Source of the DNA: Mucilaginibacter tundrae
GTDB taxonomy: Bacteria > Bacteroidota > Bacteroidia > Sphingobacteriales > Sphingobacteriaceae
Direction of reading: 5' to 3'
DNA: 64,000 nucleotides
Assembly (NCBI RefSeq): GCF_013408825.1
Contig: NZ_JACCBZ010000001.1
Location: forward strand, 434,001 to 498,000
Shown here: positions 36,801 to 45,769 of the stretch, one piece after another
Numbering within the stretch: the first letter of the stretch is position 1
How the letters are laid out: each line of letters opens with the position of its first letter
Made by a program: the position numbers and the translations under genes
Notes under the pieces: model-generated
The model's input: the letters and a program-made list of their open reading frames with translations, nothing else
Told to the model about the DNA's origin: nothing
The model's database searches: none

Positions 36801-37121
36801 TTCGGCAGAAGCCTCTGCCATGTTGGTGCTTTCGTAAAAGGATATTTTAACAATTGTTAAGCCTTGTATGCTTTTGCTGCTGATATTTTTTACACCATCA
36901 ACATATAAAAATTGGTTTTGCAAACCGGTGGCAAAAAAACCTTCCATTTGCTGCGGCGACATACCGCCGTAAGATTCGATAACATATATTGTAGGAAGAT
37001 TAAGCTTCGGAAAAATATCTATCGGTATATTGATTGCACTGAGCACTGCAAAAATCAAAAGGCTCATGGTTATCACCACTACGGTGATAGGCCTTTTCAG
37101 TGCGGATGTGACCATTGACAT
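33876..37121 (-). CDS. RND efflux transporter, AcrB/HAE1-like
   Basis: The 1081-residue protein has the twelve-helix RND layout: an N-terminal helix, a first porter domain beginning VRIDIFPKLNLP-like IPIDIFPKLNLPTIYV, the TM2-6 block with GLALAIGILVDQATVTIENI (the conserved aspartate of the proton relay), a second large loop, and the TM8-12 block with MGMIMSTGVSVANAILIVTNGENLR. It is an inner-membrane proton antiporter for drugs or other compounds. It sits between the TolC-like and adaptor genes, with overlaps of a few bases. The insert after TM6 has an acidic, histidine-containing stretch (about residues 495-530), which could bind metal but proves nothing. Confidence 0.93.
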   Translation of the reverse strand: MSMVTSALKRPITVVVITMSLLIFAVLSAINIPIDIFPKLNLPTIYVIESYGGMSPQQMEGFFATGLQNQFLYVDGVKNISSKSIQGLTIVKISFYESTNMAEASAEVALQVNRAQSFFPPGALPPQVIRYDASSLPVGELVLDSKTENLKDIYDLAATRIRPMFATIPGLSAPPPFGSNARSIILSIDPDKLRSFDLTPDQVVDALAKYNVMAPSGNIRIDNTMFLTTMNSLVNNSANFGNIPVLTKNGIPIYIKDIARVTDAADITVDYALINGKRSVYLPVVKTASASTWSVVKDLKSKLPEMQNLLPNDVKISYEFDQSVAVINSVKSLMTEGGLGALLTGLMVLLFLRDWRSSLIVVITIPVSILIGVLLLSLFGQTINIMTLSGLALAIGILVDQATVTIENIHQHLEMGKPKRLAIYDACEEISFPLLLILLCILAVFAPSFMMNGVPKAMFLPLSMSIGLTMIVSYILAQTLVPILSNWMIKAERYQYHHGKPHAHAGEDFDVSEEEQVNEHLEKEEAEPEKNDFFERVKLRFILILDKLMPNKKLIILVYLVVVVGLAAVGFVIIGKDMMPKLNNGQFQMRIDEPEGTRLEVTEDKFKQVLQIIDKTVNHHVEITSGYIGLVPSSFGSSNLYVFNTGTHEAVLQVNLDEKYHVNMDDLKDALRKNIAAAIPEMTISFEPIDMTEKIMSQGANTPIEVQVAGKDLQQIKTYGDKVLTKLKQIPYLRDVQINQPLDYPVIAITLDRLKVSQLGLNVSDIARSVTASTSSSRFTTKNLWLDENNSYTYQVQAEIPEYVMNSMSALKEIPLVKGQSSPTLADVATFKQSYTPAEYDRTGPRRFITISANISKMDLGTATSAVQKAVNSLGTPPKGLVATIEGMSNLLTDTLTSLQNGLGFAILVIFLLLAANYQSFKLSLTVLVTIPAVILGSITALLLTGSTLNLQSYMGMIMSTGVSVANAILIVTNGENLRLEFKDATRAAVTSASIRLRPILMTSFAMIAGMIPMASGMGEAGEQSAPLGRAVIGGLAASTLAALFILPLMFAWIQEKTTYLEPSLMPGAANDTENLNTTIS

Positions 37122-37127
37122 AATTAG

Positions 37128-38510
37128 TTATTTTAATAAGTTTAAAACTGTATTTACCTGATTCTCGGTGATGGCTTTCTGGAAAAGCGCATTCGAGTAA
37201 TCGTATTTGGCCTGCATATAGTCTGTTTCGGCACGATAAAGGATGTTTAAAGAAGCATCCAACGTTATAATATCTGACAATCCATTTTTATAAAGAGATA
37301 GATTTTGTCTATAACCATCGTTCGCGGCCTTCAACTGCTTCGGGATCTCCCTCAAGCGATTGATCGCGGTTTCCATTTCCACATCGGCCTGATTGGCGCT
37401 TACATCTAACAATTGCTGTTGTTCCTGTAGCTTTTTTAAGGAATAATCTGTAGTCGCTTTTTGTGTGCGGAGTTTGAGTTGCTTTCTGCGCAAATCGAAT
37501 AGATTATAGGATATCCCTATCCCCACCAAATAATTACCCCGTTGAAAGCCATACCCCGTTGAAAGGCTATTATACTGCCCGGCACCATCAATACTTGAAC
37601 CTCTATCCCAGGCTGCAGCCTCCAATGATATTTTGGGATTATATTGCTTTTTTACCAGATCTTCCCGTTGTAAGTTATTTTGATAAACAGACCGGTAATA
37701 ATTGATAAGGGGATGATTTGTGGTATCCGCCGGAAACAAATAAGCAGTAGGCTGATCGATCAATGTCATTTCCACCGTAGTATCGGGCATTATTGACTGA
37801 TATGGGAACCCGCTAACCGCCGACAGCTGCAATTGCACCTGTTTAAGTTGATTACCAACTTCGATATAATTTAACCTTGCTTTTGATAATTCTGCTTCAG
37901 CTATACTGGTATCTACCCCTGCCCGTACACCACTTTTTGCCAGCGACATGATTGAATTCAAAATCTGCTGCGTACGGGTGATGTTTCGGTACTGAATACC
38001 CAAAAGATCCTGTAAACGCAATAATTGCAGGTAATTACCTATAGTATATGCCCGCAAATCATATTTTGATTGGGCATATTGGTTTTGCTGAACTGTAATG
38101 TCAGAATTGGCAACCTTATTTTCGGCGTGGTATTTACCAAAGTTATAAACCTCCCAATTAAGGGCAGCTATACCCAGATTATCTGACACCGCGCTGGTTA
38201 CATTAGTTGTATGGATACCACCTGAACTTGATGGAACAATTCCGAACCCGAAATACGGCCCGGTAGTATTGTTGCTGGTACCTATATCGGCTTGATAGTT
38301 TAAATCCAGGTCAGGCAGCCAGTTACTGCGAACCTCGGCAGCCTGATCTTGTTTTATTTTGATGATGGATGAGTCGGTAAGCAACTGTGGGGCTTTCTGA
38401 TCAACGCTATTTAATAATTGCTTAAGTGTAATGGCAGATTGTTGCGCATTTGCTGTTATTGCAAAACATAACAATAAAACAGCACCAAAGCATTGTTTTA
38501 TAATATACAT
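37128..38510 (-). CDS. TolC-like outer membrane efflux protein
   Basis: The 460-residue protein has a signal peptide (ending near ANAQQ) and the two repeat halves of outer membrane efflux proteins, with long amphipathic helices such as QQLLDVSANQADVEMETAINRL and SKARLNYIEVGNQLKQVQLQLSAV. It would form the exit channel of the RND pump. It is the first gene of the operon and lies six bases before the pump gene. No regulator gene accompanies the operon in the window. Confidence 0.93.
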   Translation of the reverse strand: MYIIKQCFGAVLLLCFAITANAQQSAITLKQLLNSVDQKAPQLLTDSSIIKIKQDQAAEVRSNWLPDLDLNYQADIGTSNNTTGPYFGFGIVPSSSGGIHTTNVTSAVSDNLGIAALNWEVYNFGKYHAENKVANSDITVQQNQYAQSKYDLRAYTIGNYLQLLRLQDLLGIQYRNITRTQQILNSIMSLAKSGVRAGVDTSIAEAELSKARLNYIEVGNQLKQVQLQLSAVSGFPYQSIMPDTTVEMTLIDQPTAYLFPADTTNHPLINYYRSVYQNNLQREDLVKKQYNPKISLEAAAWDRGSSIDGAGQYNSLSTGYGFQRGNYLVGIGISYNLFDLRRKQLKLRTQKATTDYSLKKLQEQQQLLDVSANQADVEMETAINRLREIPKQLKAANDGYRQNLSLYKNGLSDIITLDASLNILYRAETDYMQAKYDYSNALFQKAITENQVNTVLNLLK

Positions 38511-38667
38511 GATGATTTTATAAGTTCATTTACATCAGTTACCCTATCGAAAGGCAACCTATTTGAAAGAAAAAATCCAATAAATTAATTGCACTTATTT
38601 AGTGAATTAACGTTAATGGTGATTGATTGAGCCAGCTATGAATACTGCTATGGCAAATGAACTTAGA

Positions 38668-39057
38668 TCAGATGCGGAAGGTACAGAGCGATAAATACGC
38701 GTATTGATGGCTAAAAAAAGAATAGGAATTAGTAAAAACTAATTTTCGTTTTTTTCTTAAAGCTTCGAAGAAAGAAATTAAAAAAAGAAACGAAATAAAT
38801 AACGGAAAGAAAACTGTATTAAAGCTTATCGTTTTATCATTGATAATAACCTTATCCATGCGCTGAAGCACAAAACCAGTTGACGTTGGCGCGATTTCCT
38901 TACGTTTAAAAATAGAATTATGTGATCGGTTTATGGAAAAATTTTGACTGTTGTAAGATGGGAGCAGTACAATGTGTGTTACAGTTATAAAAGCATAAAT
39001 AAATAGGACTAATATTATATTCCAATTTATTTTTTTTATACTGTTTTGATTCATCAC
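38668..39057 (-). CDS. Hypothetical membrane protein, two helices
   Basis: The 129-residue frame contains a first helix (NIILVLFIYAFITVTHIVLL) and a second (FFPLFISFLFLISFFEAL), separated by a polar loop and followed by a basic tail. Both ATG 39057 and 39054 are possible starts. Codon use is AT-rich, like the intergenic DNA, so the gene could be young or doubtful. No family was recognised. It is separated from the efflux operon by 157 bases. Confidence 0.45.
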   Translation of the reverse strand: MMNQNSIKKINWNIILVLFIYAFITVTHIVLLPSYNSQNFSINRSHNSIFKRKEIAPTSTGFVLQRMDKVIINDKTISFNTVFFPLFISFLFLISFFEALRKKRKLVFTNSYSFFSHQYAYLSLCTFRI

Positions 39058-39165
39058 AATAATATGTGCTATTTATAATAATATATAACGCAATAACTGT
39101 GCAAATGTGCTAACAAATCAGCGACTTATCCAAATGTAACACAAAAGTTGCATCTCATTAAACAA

Positions 39166-39195
39166 AAAACTCCCGGTAATAATACCGGGAGTTTT
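39166..39195 (-). terminator. Terminator downstream of the OmpA-family gene
   Basis: AAAACTCCCGGTA (39166-39178) and TACCGGGAGTTTT (39183-39195) form a perfect 13-base stem. A-rich flanks on the plus strand make a U-run for the minus-strand gene that ends at 39218. Confidence 0.85.
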
Positions 39196-39217
39196 ATAAA
39201 CAGCTACTATGCTGTTA

Positions 39218-41332
39218 CTATCTGTGCGTTAAATCTGTCATTCTTTTATCGTTTCCTTTTACAACAAACTCAATGCGCCTGTTTAACTGTCTGCCATCGG
39301 GATTGTCTTGTCCGTTAGGTAAAGAGTTAGGTGCAATTGGTTTACTTCTGCCGTAACCTACCGCTGAAATTCTTGTCGCGATGATCCCTTTGCTTATCAT
39401 ATAATCAACACATGATTGCGCTCTGTCTTGAGATAATTTCAGATTATAAGCATCGCTACCTACTGAATCTGTATGCGCGCTTAACTCAACCATGATTCTT
39501 GGGTTATCTACCATTGTTTTAACCAAACCATCAAGTACAGTGATTGATTCAGGCCTTAACGTTGCATAACCATAATCATATAATATGTTATTAACTATTA
39601 TTGGTTTGTTAACAGAATAAGCTTGTAAGCGTATGGCAGGGCTAACAAATTTACCATCTGTTATTTTGCCGCTTACCGCTAATGCTTGTGATGAAGTTCC
39701 ATTACCTGCACTTGAGCCACCAGTTGAAAATGATCCATTGATTGAAGCATTTCCAGAATCGCCATTCGACGAAGAAATATTTGATCCCGCTGGTGCAAAA
39801 CCTGATGACGAACCACCAGTAAATGTCCCAGTTGCTGACCCGCCAGTTGTGGCTCCTGTAGATGAAGATCCTGTTACCGGGCCACCTGCTAATAATCCTG
39901 ATGTACCTGCTGCATCTGAAGCCGCTTTTTCTCTGGCTAGCTCACGTTCATGCTGCATATGCTCTTTATAATATATCGAATGCTTGTAACGATATGAGTG
40001 TATGTACCTCATATATTTAGCTGATAAATGATTACCTGTTGAACCTAAACCAGTTGTTCCATTTGCTGCAGCCAATGAAACAGTTGATGAGCCTTGGTTC
40101 GCTGCACTGATTGCACCGTTACCGTTAGCAGATCCACCGGCTATTAAACCGCCAGTACTATTAGCTGAATTTAGGTTTGACGAATTGTTCTTACCTGAGC
40201 CATTTGAGCCGTTAGCTGTTAAGCTTGCGGAACCTGTTGCTGATGGGTCACCACTCGCTACTCCCGTTGAAGCACTACCATTAAATGTTGAACCGGAACC
40301 ATTTAATGAGTTACCAGCAAATGACTTGCCCGCTGAAGCTGCCTCACCTGTTAAGTTTTGAGTGAAGAAACCATTCTTTTCAACTTTAATACCGAATGGG
40401 CGTTTGTCAGTTACGTAAAATGAATAACCACCTGTTGAATCTGACGCTGTTACTTTAACAACTTGTTGAGTTGCAGAGTCAATATAGCTTACCGATGCAC
40501 CGGTTACACCTTTATGTGTATCATTATCAATTACAGCACCTTTAAACCAGTATGGTTTAAACAGGTCTGCAATAGCCTGGGCAGGAGTTGGCGCAGGTGT
40601 TTCAATTTTAGGCGCATACACTTTGTTATAGTCATTAAATGCCGCTATAATACCATTTGTTTCTGCATGAGAGGTGAATATCGTCCTGTTACAAATTTCT
40701 GACAGCCTCGTAAATATTGATCCGTCAACATCTGGTTGATTACCATATGCGCCGGTTGAGTATTTTTGTAATATTTGAGGGGTATCTTTAAAATATTTTT
40801 CTAAACCATAGGTGTAGGCATTAACAAAATGCTTGGCATTGTCTTTTTTAAAGATGATCCTATATTTTATCATCGCATTGTCGTTTCCAGCAGGCTCTGT
40901 TTGATCGCCTTTGGGATCAGCGAAAAAGTAATCAAAAAATTCAGGAGGAGATGAATAAAACAGGTAAGCTACAAAACGGCCATTTGATACTCTTTCCAGC
41001 ATCCATGAGTTTGAATAAAGGTTTCTTAACTTAATAAATGCCTGATCAAAATACGAGACCTTAACAAACTGGCGTGTACCGGCCTGATAAAATTTCATAT
41101 CACTGGCATAAAGCTTTTTGGGCTTTACATTTGGATTTGCTGCAACAGCTGCAGAATCTTTAAACCAAATATATCGCTGATTTTTCCAGGGGGCGTGTTT
41201 ATATAGCTTGATTTGGCCGCCTATGCGTTTGCCGTTTTTAAGAATAACGAAGCCTTGCTGATAACCATCTGCCCTGCAGATAGTTAAAGAGATCGTTAAT
41301 AATAAAAGCGCTAATAAGTAAATTTTTTTCAT
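39218..41332 (-). CDS. OmpA-family protein with a Gly/Ser/Asn-rich region
   Basis: This large protein of about 704 residues has a signal peptide (MKKIYLLALLLLTISLTICRA), a mostly unassigned N-terminal domain to residue 270, a carboxypeptidase-regulatory-like beta domain at about 270-335 (VIDNDTHKGVTGASVSYIDS), a low-complexity stretch rich in Gly, Ser, Asn and Thr (about 340-560) and a C-terminal OmpA/MotB domain with DSVGSDAYNLKLSQDRAQSCVDYM and the LNRRIEFVV end. It should anchor to peptidoglycan. The low-complexity part is unusually long and its role is unknown. The ATG at 41332 gives the best signal peptide; another at 41353 is possible. Confidence 0.88.
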   Translation of the reverse strand: MKKIYLLALLLLTISLTICRADGYQQGFVILKNGKRIGGQIKLYKHAPWKNQRYIWFKDSAAVAANPNVKPKKLYASDMKFYQAGTRQFVKVSYFDQAFIKLRNLYSNSWMLERVSNGRFVAYLFYSSPPEFFDYFFADPKGDQTEPAGNDNAMIKYRIIFKKDNAKHFVNAYTYGLEKYFKDTPQILQKYSTGAYGNQPDVDGSIFTRLSEICNRTIFTSHAETNGIIAAFNDYNKVYAPKIETPAPTPAQAIADLFKPYWFKGAVIDNDTHKGVTGASVSYIDSATQQVVKVTASDSTGGYSFYVTDKRPFGIKVEKNGFFTQNLTGEAASAGKSFAGNSLNGSGSTFNGSASTGVASGDPSATGSASLTANGSNGSGKNNSSNLNSANSTGGLIAGGSANGNGAISAANQGSSTVSLAAANGTTGLGSTGNHLSAKYMRYIHSYRYKHSIYYKEHMQHERELAREKAASDAAGTSGLLAGGPVTGSSSTGATTGGSATGTFTGGSSSGFAPAGSNISSSNGDSGNASINGSFSTGGSSAGNGTSSQALAVSGKITDGKFVSPAIRLQAYSVNKPIIVNNILYDYGYATLRPESITVLDGLVKTMVDNPRIMVELSAHTDSVGSDAYNLKLSQDRAQSCVDYMISKGIIATRISAVGYGRSKPIAPNSLPNGQDNPDGRQLNRRIEFVVKGNDKRMTDLTHR

Positions 41333-42107
41333 GTTAATGTTTTGGTTGGTCACAATTATTTGCCTGATTTATTTATCAAGTATTAATTATTATGCGTTTT
41401 CTACGTGCAACCCAACTTAAAAGTTACTAACACCAAAGGCATGATGTTAATATCTCCGAATAAAATAGCTGTATTTTTAACTTTTGGGAAATATATTTTA
41501 CAGGATATATGTTGATAACATAGACATATCCGATGCTTTATTCTTTATAGTTAATACTTAAAAATTAAAAAAATATTTAATCCATTAATCATTTTCAAGC
41601 AAATAATATTATTTATTTATATGGCTATTGATCGCAATGAATGCGCTTTACAAAAAGCATCCTACATAAAAGCTCATTTAATTTTACCCTAACAATAAAA
41701 AACCGCATTTGCTGGTAGCAACGCGGTTGATATATTTTAATTTAACTAATTTGAACGGTCTATTTGATTCCAGTTGTTAAGGGGACACCTAAACGGCGAA
41801 AAATAAATTAAAAATTACCGGTGATTCGTTGGATACTGCTAATCTTCAATATCCGTGGGCACATATACTTATATAACAAAATAACGGTTAATAGCATCTC
41901 TTCACAATTATAATTCCTTCACTAACAAACTTAATATAGCTATTAAAGAGTCGGCTAAGCCAAATCTTTGAATAACAAATTATCTCTAAGTATTTAAACG
42001 AACCCTGTAACAGGTTAGTTACATAAAGGAACGCTATTTACCGCAAATACTGTTGATTAAATTAATTTTAAGAGAGATGGGTCATATACTGACAAATACC
42101 TAAAGGC
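41333..42107. other. Long intergenic region downstream of a deacetylase
   Basis: About 770 bases without a supported gene. It must hold the promoter of the OmpA-family gene near its left end. The only clear structure is the minus-strand terminator at 41694-41728. The rest looks like random AT-rich DNA. Confidence 0.5.
41694..41728 (-). terminator. Minus-strand terminator in the long intergenic gap
   Basis: AACCGC (41701-41706) pairs with GCGGTT (41723-41728) around a nested TTGC/GCAA stem, and the minus strand then reads GTTTTTTATTG. It lies almost 400 bases after the deacetylase stop, so an untranslated tail or an unseen small transcript must reach it. Confidence 0.65.
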
Positions 42108-42899
42108 TTATCTAACTTTTTTACTCGTTGCCGTGGCATAATCCATTGCCTGCTGAAAAGTGGCTACCCAAATCTCTTTCCGATGTTTTTTGAGATAGTT
42201 TATCAATTGTTGGTGCGCTTTTACAGAAGTGTTAATATAGTCGCCACCAACACCATGAAACATAATAACGCCCATCCCGCCGGTTTTCTCGGCCAGTTTT
42301 ACAAAAGCTATCAGTTTAGCGCCCGGGGTATTATCATCCAAACCATAGGATGGTACTTGCAATGGGTCAAGACTTTTAAAATCTGTTACCACAGCATCTA
42401 CATCACCACCGACGCGGGCATATTTAACAAGGCCATATTTTCTAAGCGTATCTACATAATCCTTACTATTACCTACAGTAGTTTCGGTACATGGGTACGC
42501 GTAGGTACGGGTAATTTTGCCATCAACAGCGAATAAAAAATGGTTCATTACATCTATTTCCTTAATTATGCCATACGGGGTATAATCTTCAGAATGTGTA
42601 GGATTGTCGTCGGTACTTAAACAGGGGTGGTATATGGTATGGTTCCCCAATTCGAAGCCTTTTTTACTCAATGCCCTCCATTTTGGGATCGTTTCACTAT
42701 TAATATCCCCTGTTAAAAAAAATGTCGCCGGGAAATGAGCAGCTTCTAATTGTGGAACCGCATTATTTAGTTGCGATACAAGCGCGTCATCATAAGTTAA
42801 TACGATAACCGCTTTTTTATGATGCGGCCAGCTAATTTTTTGTTGTGCCTGAGCGGTAAAACCTGAAGTTATTAAGAGAAAAATGGTAAGATATTTCAT
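42108..42899 (-). CDS. Polysaccharide deacetylase (NodB-homology domain)
   Basis: The 263-residue secreted protein (signal peptide MKYLTIFLLITSGFTAQA) carries a CE4-type domain with AVIVLTYDDALVSQL, the FELGNHTIYHPCL motif that holds metal-binding histidines, and PATFFLTGDI. It would remove acetyl groups from a polysaccharide or peptidoglycan. It begins in the same direction as the lipocalin-like gene 24 bases further upstream, so they may form one operon. The exact substrate is unknown. Confidence 0.88.
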   Translation of the reverse strand: MKYLTIFLLITSGFTAQAQQKISWPHHKKAVIVLTYDDALVSQLNNAVPQLEAAHFPATFFLTGDINSETIPKWRALSKKGFELGNHTIYHPCLSTDDNPTHSEDYTPYGIIKEIDVMNHFLFAVDGKITRTYAYPCTETTVGNSKDYVDTLRKYGLVKYARVGGDVDAVVTDFKSLDPLQVPSYGLDDNTPGAKLIAFVKLAEKTGGMGVIMFHGVGGDYINTSVKAHQQLINYLKKHRKEIWVATFQQAMDYATATSKKVR

Positions 42900-42923
42900 A
42901 GGGGTATTCGTTGGTATTTGCTT

Positions 42924-43382
42924 TTACTTTAATCTAATGTACTTTTCAATTATCACCCTATCTATGTTTTCATTCTCAACCTTTTCAACTCCTTTTTGTA
43001 TCAGGGTATCACCTTTTATTTGCACGGTAAAATTAAACGCTTTGTTTTCCCAATTCTTATCAGCGTAAAAATCTAAATATTCAGTGTATTGATTTCCTTT
43101 AAGTGTATATCTGCCGCCGCCTGCATCAAAATGATTGGTTGAATCTTTTTTACTATTCGTATCGTGCTTAAAAAAACCGAAATGGGTACCATTCATAATT
43201 TTTATCATCTGCTGACCTTTGGTATAATCGGTAACCGTACTTACCCCTTTTGTTATAGTTGTACCCGATAGTAATATCCATGTGCCATTTAGTTTAATGG
43301 CAGACCTCTGCTGAGCTTTTACCACTGTAAATGATAATAATAACCCTGTAGTCAGCACTGCGATGATAAGTTTAAATTTCAT
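42924..43382 (-). CDS. Secreted lipocalin-like protein (DUF4488-like)
   Basis: The 152-residue protein has a signal peptide (ending near VKAQ), then a small beta-barrel-like domain with LNGTWILLSGTTI near the start, GGRYTLKGNQYTEYLDFYAD in the middle and a strongly charged C-terminal strand. Similar small proteins in Bacteroidota are classed as lipocalin-like. No catalytic residue is evident. It is 24 bases upstream of the deacetylase start and probably co-transcribed. Confidence 0.65.
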   Translation of the reverse strand: MKFKLIIAVLTTGLLLSFTVVKAQQRSAIKLNGTWILLSGTTITKGVSTVTDYTKGQQMIKIMNGTHFGFFKHDTNSKKDSTNHFDAGGGRYTLKGNQYTEYLDFYADKNWENKAFNFTVQIKGDTLIQKGVEKVENENIDRVIIEKYIRLK

Positions 43383-43478
43383 GATAAGTTTTTTACTAAA
43401 ATAGCACTAGTGAGCTTATTAATACATTGTTACAATAATTTATATCGTTTTTCAGTTATAAATGTTCAACTACACCTA

Positions 43479-43793
43479 ATGACGATTCCTGGTAAAAATC
43501 AGCTTAAACTACTTTTAATATTTTACAAAAGCACATTACTTTTTAGCATAGCCTGCGGCGTAATGTTAGCTGCAATTAACTTTCAGCTATTCTTTGTGGC
43601 ATTTGGATTTGGGTTTTTATCCGCCGGTACGGTAATTAGCCTGCTATATAAAGAAATCTCAAAGCAGCACGAATATTATTTTTACTACAACAAGGGCATC
43701 TCTAAGCAAACATTGATTTTAACCTGTGTACTTGCCAATTTGGTTATTGGGATATTGCTCATTATAATTGGCAGCTATGCAAAGCATTCTTGA
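43479..43793 (+). CDS. Small membrane protein paired with an ABC ATPase
   Basis: The 104-residue protein from the ATG at 43479 has three hydrophobic segments (YKSTLLFSIACGVMLAAI, FQLFFVAFGFGFLSAGTVISLLY and LTCVLANLVIGILLIIIG). The frame could start earlier at 43410 but those 23 residues look like leader sequence. It overlaps the ATPase gene start by 17 bases, so coupled translation is likely. It is too small for a standard permease and is not recognised. Its function may be to anchor or gate the ATPase. Confidence 0.6.
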   Translation: MTIPGKNQLKLLLIFYKSTLLFSIACGVMLAAINFQLFFVAFGFGFLSAGTVISLLYKEISKQHEYYFYYNKGISKQTLILTCVLANLVIGILLIIIGSYAKHS

Positions 43794-44448
43794 GATTGAT
43801 AGTGTGATGAAATCTTTTGATGGAAGGCGGATACTGTCTGACATCTACCTGAAATGCGAAACCGGCGACATTTTAGGAATGCTGGGCCGTAACGGCAGCG
43901 GGAAATCAACCTTACTAAAAATATTGTTTGGCGCCATGAAAGGAGATCATAAATTCATTAGGATAGATGGAGAAATTTATGATAAGCCATTTAAAACGCC
44001 TGGCTTGGTTTGTTACCTGCCGCAACACAACTTTTTGTTAGGACATTTATCCGTTATCACTACGGTAGATCTGTATTTAGAGGGCATGGGGGTTGATACT
44101 TTTTTGGATGATGAACTCCTTGGCAAGCTTCGGGATAATAAAATAAACTCACTATCGGGTGGTGAATCGCGGTATCTCGAAATTAAGCTATTACTAAGCA
44201 TGCCATCAAAGTTTGTTTTGCTTGATGAACCTTTTAATGGCGTTGCGCCGGTAATGATAGAGCAGCTTAAAACAATGATCGTCCAGCATTCAACAACCAA
44301 AGGTATTATACTTACTGATCACGATTATAACAATGTGCTTGATGTAGCTAACAAATATTGCCTGGTTTACGATGGCGGAATTAAGCACATTGAAACCAAG
44401 AATGATTTAGTTAAATGGCAATATTTAAAATTGAATAGTTTGGATTAA
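43777..44448 (+). CDS. ABC transporter ATP-binding protein
   Basis: The 223-residue protein has Walker A GRNGSGKST (about 37-45), the signature LSGGESRYLEIKLLLSMP, Walker B KFVLLDEPF and the switch histidine in ILTDHDY. An ATG at 43777 was chosen; a TTG at 43768 would add three residues. It is most like the ATPases of export or envelope-maintenance systems. The gene's stop TAA shares the TTAA at 44445-44448 with the stop of the convergent oxidoreductase gene. Its only candidate partner is the 104-residue membrane protein upstream. Confidence 0.9.
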   Translation: MQSILEIDSVMKSFDGRRILSDIYLKCETGDILGMLGRNGSGKSTLLKILFGAMKGDHKFIRIDGEIYDKPFKTPGLVCYLPQHNFLLGHLSVITTVDLYLEGMGVDTFLDDELLGKLRDNKINSLSGGESRYLEIKLLLSMPSKFVLLDEPFNGVAPVMIEQLKTMIVQHSTTKGIILTDHDYNNVLDVANKYCLVYDGGIKHIETKNDLVKWQYLKLNSLD

Positions 44449-45590
44449 CTATTCAATGCGAGTTCTGCAACTTCCTCACCAACCAAACTACCCATGGCAA
44501 CCCCCATACCATTGCACCTAACGGCGCAGAATACGTTTGGTTCAACTTGCTTCACAATTGGACTAATATCATCGCCAAAGCCCATAATACCGCTCCACCA
44601 ATAATCGATCTCGGCATTTTGATTGGGTAAAATAACTTCGTTTAAATAAGTAATTAATTGTTGTTTCACTTTCTTGGTATGCCCAAAATCCCAGGTGGCT
44701 TCGGCCTCAAAATCCAGATTGCGTCCTCCGCCAAAGAGGATGCGATTATTAATGTTTCTGAAATAATAATAGCCCTGATTAAAATGATAAGTACCCTTAA
44801 GCTTTAACCCTTCAATCGGTTTGGTTACTAATACTTGCCCCCGACCGGGAACTACCTTCAGATCCGGAAACAACTGATTGGCAAAGGCATTAGTGGCTAA
44901 AATTACTTTACTTGCTTTAAAGTTACCCTGAGAAGTTATTAATTGGATTTCGTTAGGCTGATTTTCAATACCGGTTACTGAGCAGGAATTTAGAACCAAA
45001 ATACCAGCATCATAAACTTTATTCAACAGTACCCGCATCATTTTACCGGTGTCTATCTGTCCTTCAAAAGGGTTATAGATCATCCAGCTAATTTTATCAA
45101 AACGGAAATTAGCAATTTTGTTACTTGCAACTGAATAAATATTATCTGTGCCGATAGCTTGCTTTAATAAATTATTCAGGTAAGGTATTTTTTCGATTTG
45201 ATCGTCGGCATAAGCTTTTTCATCAGCCATAAACAATTCATAACCGCCATGCTGCTGATAATCGATATTGCTATCACCCAGGTTTTGCCTTAAACGCTGT
45301 AAACCTCTCCACTTGTAATTTACCAACCGGGCTACCTCTTCTTCGGATGAATGTTGTAAGCATTCCAATTGTTCAGACACAGTGCCAAAGCAAGCAAAGC
45401 CTGCATTTTTAGTACTAGCCCCCGATGGCAGAAAACCCCGTTCCAATACCAATACTTTTAAGGATGGTTCGCTTTTTTTTAAATGAAGCGCCGCACTTAA
45501 GCCAACTAAACCACTACCGATGATGATTACATCGGGATTATCAATAAATGAACTGCGCTCCCAGTATGAAAATTGTGGTTCCAAACCCAA
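44445..45590 (-). CDS. FAD-dependent oxidoreductase (DAO family)
   Basis: The 381-residue protein has the FAD-binding GSGLVGLSAALHL at residue 22 and RGFLPSGASTKNAGFACFG, then the typical substrate domain and a final GRGQVLVTKPIEG with FGGGR near residue 300. The family oxidises amines or amino acids, and the closest relatives by pattern are gamma-glutamylputrescine-oxidase or glycine-oxidase type enzymes. No membrane anchor or signal peptide is seen. Its stop overlaps that of the convergent ABC gene. Confidence 0.85.
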   Translation of the reverse strand: MGLEPQFSYWERSSFIDNPDVIIIGSGLVGLSAALHLKKSEPSLKVLVLERGFLPSGASTKNAGFACFGTVSEQLECLQHSSEEEVARLVNYKWRGLQRLRQNLGDSNIDYQQHGGYELFMADEKAYADDQIEKIPYLNNLLKQAIGTDNIYSVASNKIANFRFDKISWMIYNPFEGQIDTGKMMRVLLNKVYDAGILVLNSCSVTGIENQPNEIQLITSQGNFKASKVILATNAFANQLFPDLKVVPGRGQVLVTKPIEGLKLKGTYHFNQGYYYFRNINNRILFGGGRNLDFEAEATWDFGHTKKVKQQLITYLNEVILPNQNAEIDYWWSGIMGFGDDISPIVKQVEPNVFCAVRCNGMGVAMGSLVGEEVAELALNS

Positions 45591-45769
45591 ATGTAAATAA
45601 TAGGATCTTAAAAATCGCGACTACTCTATACTGACAAAACAGTGTCAGCACTTATCCCAATTCAATTCCCGAAATTTGAATGTACAGGTAATGCTCTTGT
45701 GAAAGAGAAAAACCTGTTCTTTGAAATTTTAATACTATGGTAAAAATCTGCTCTTTGGGTTGCGGTATG

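Noticed and set aside
39633..39971. Plus-strand frame of 112 codons opposite the OmpA-family gene
   Set aside because: It is a shadow of the Gly/Ser/Asn-rich low-complexity region; its composition (Pro, Asp, Glu) mirrors the codons of the true gene.
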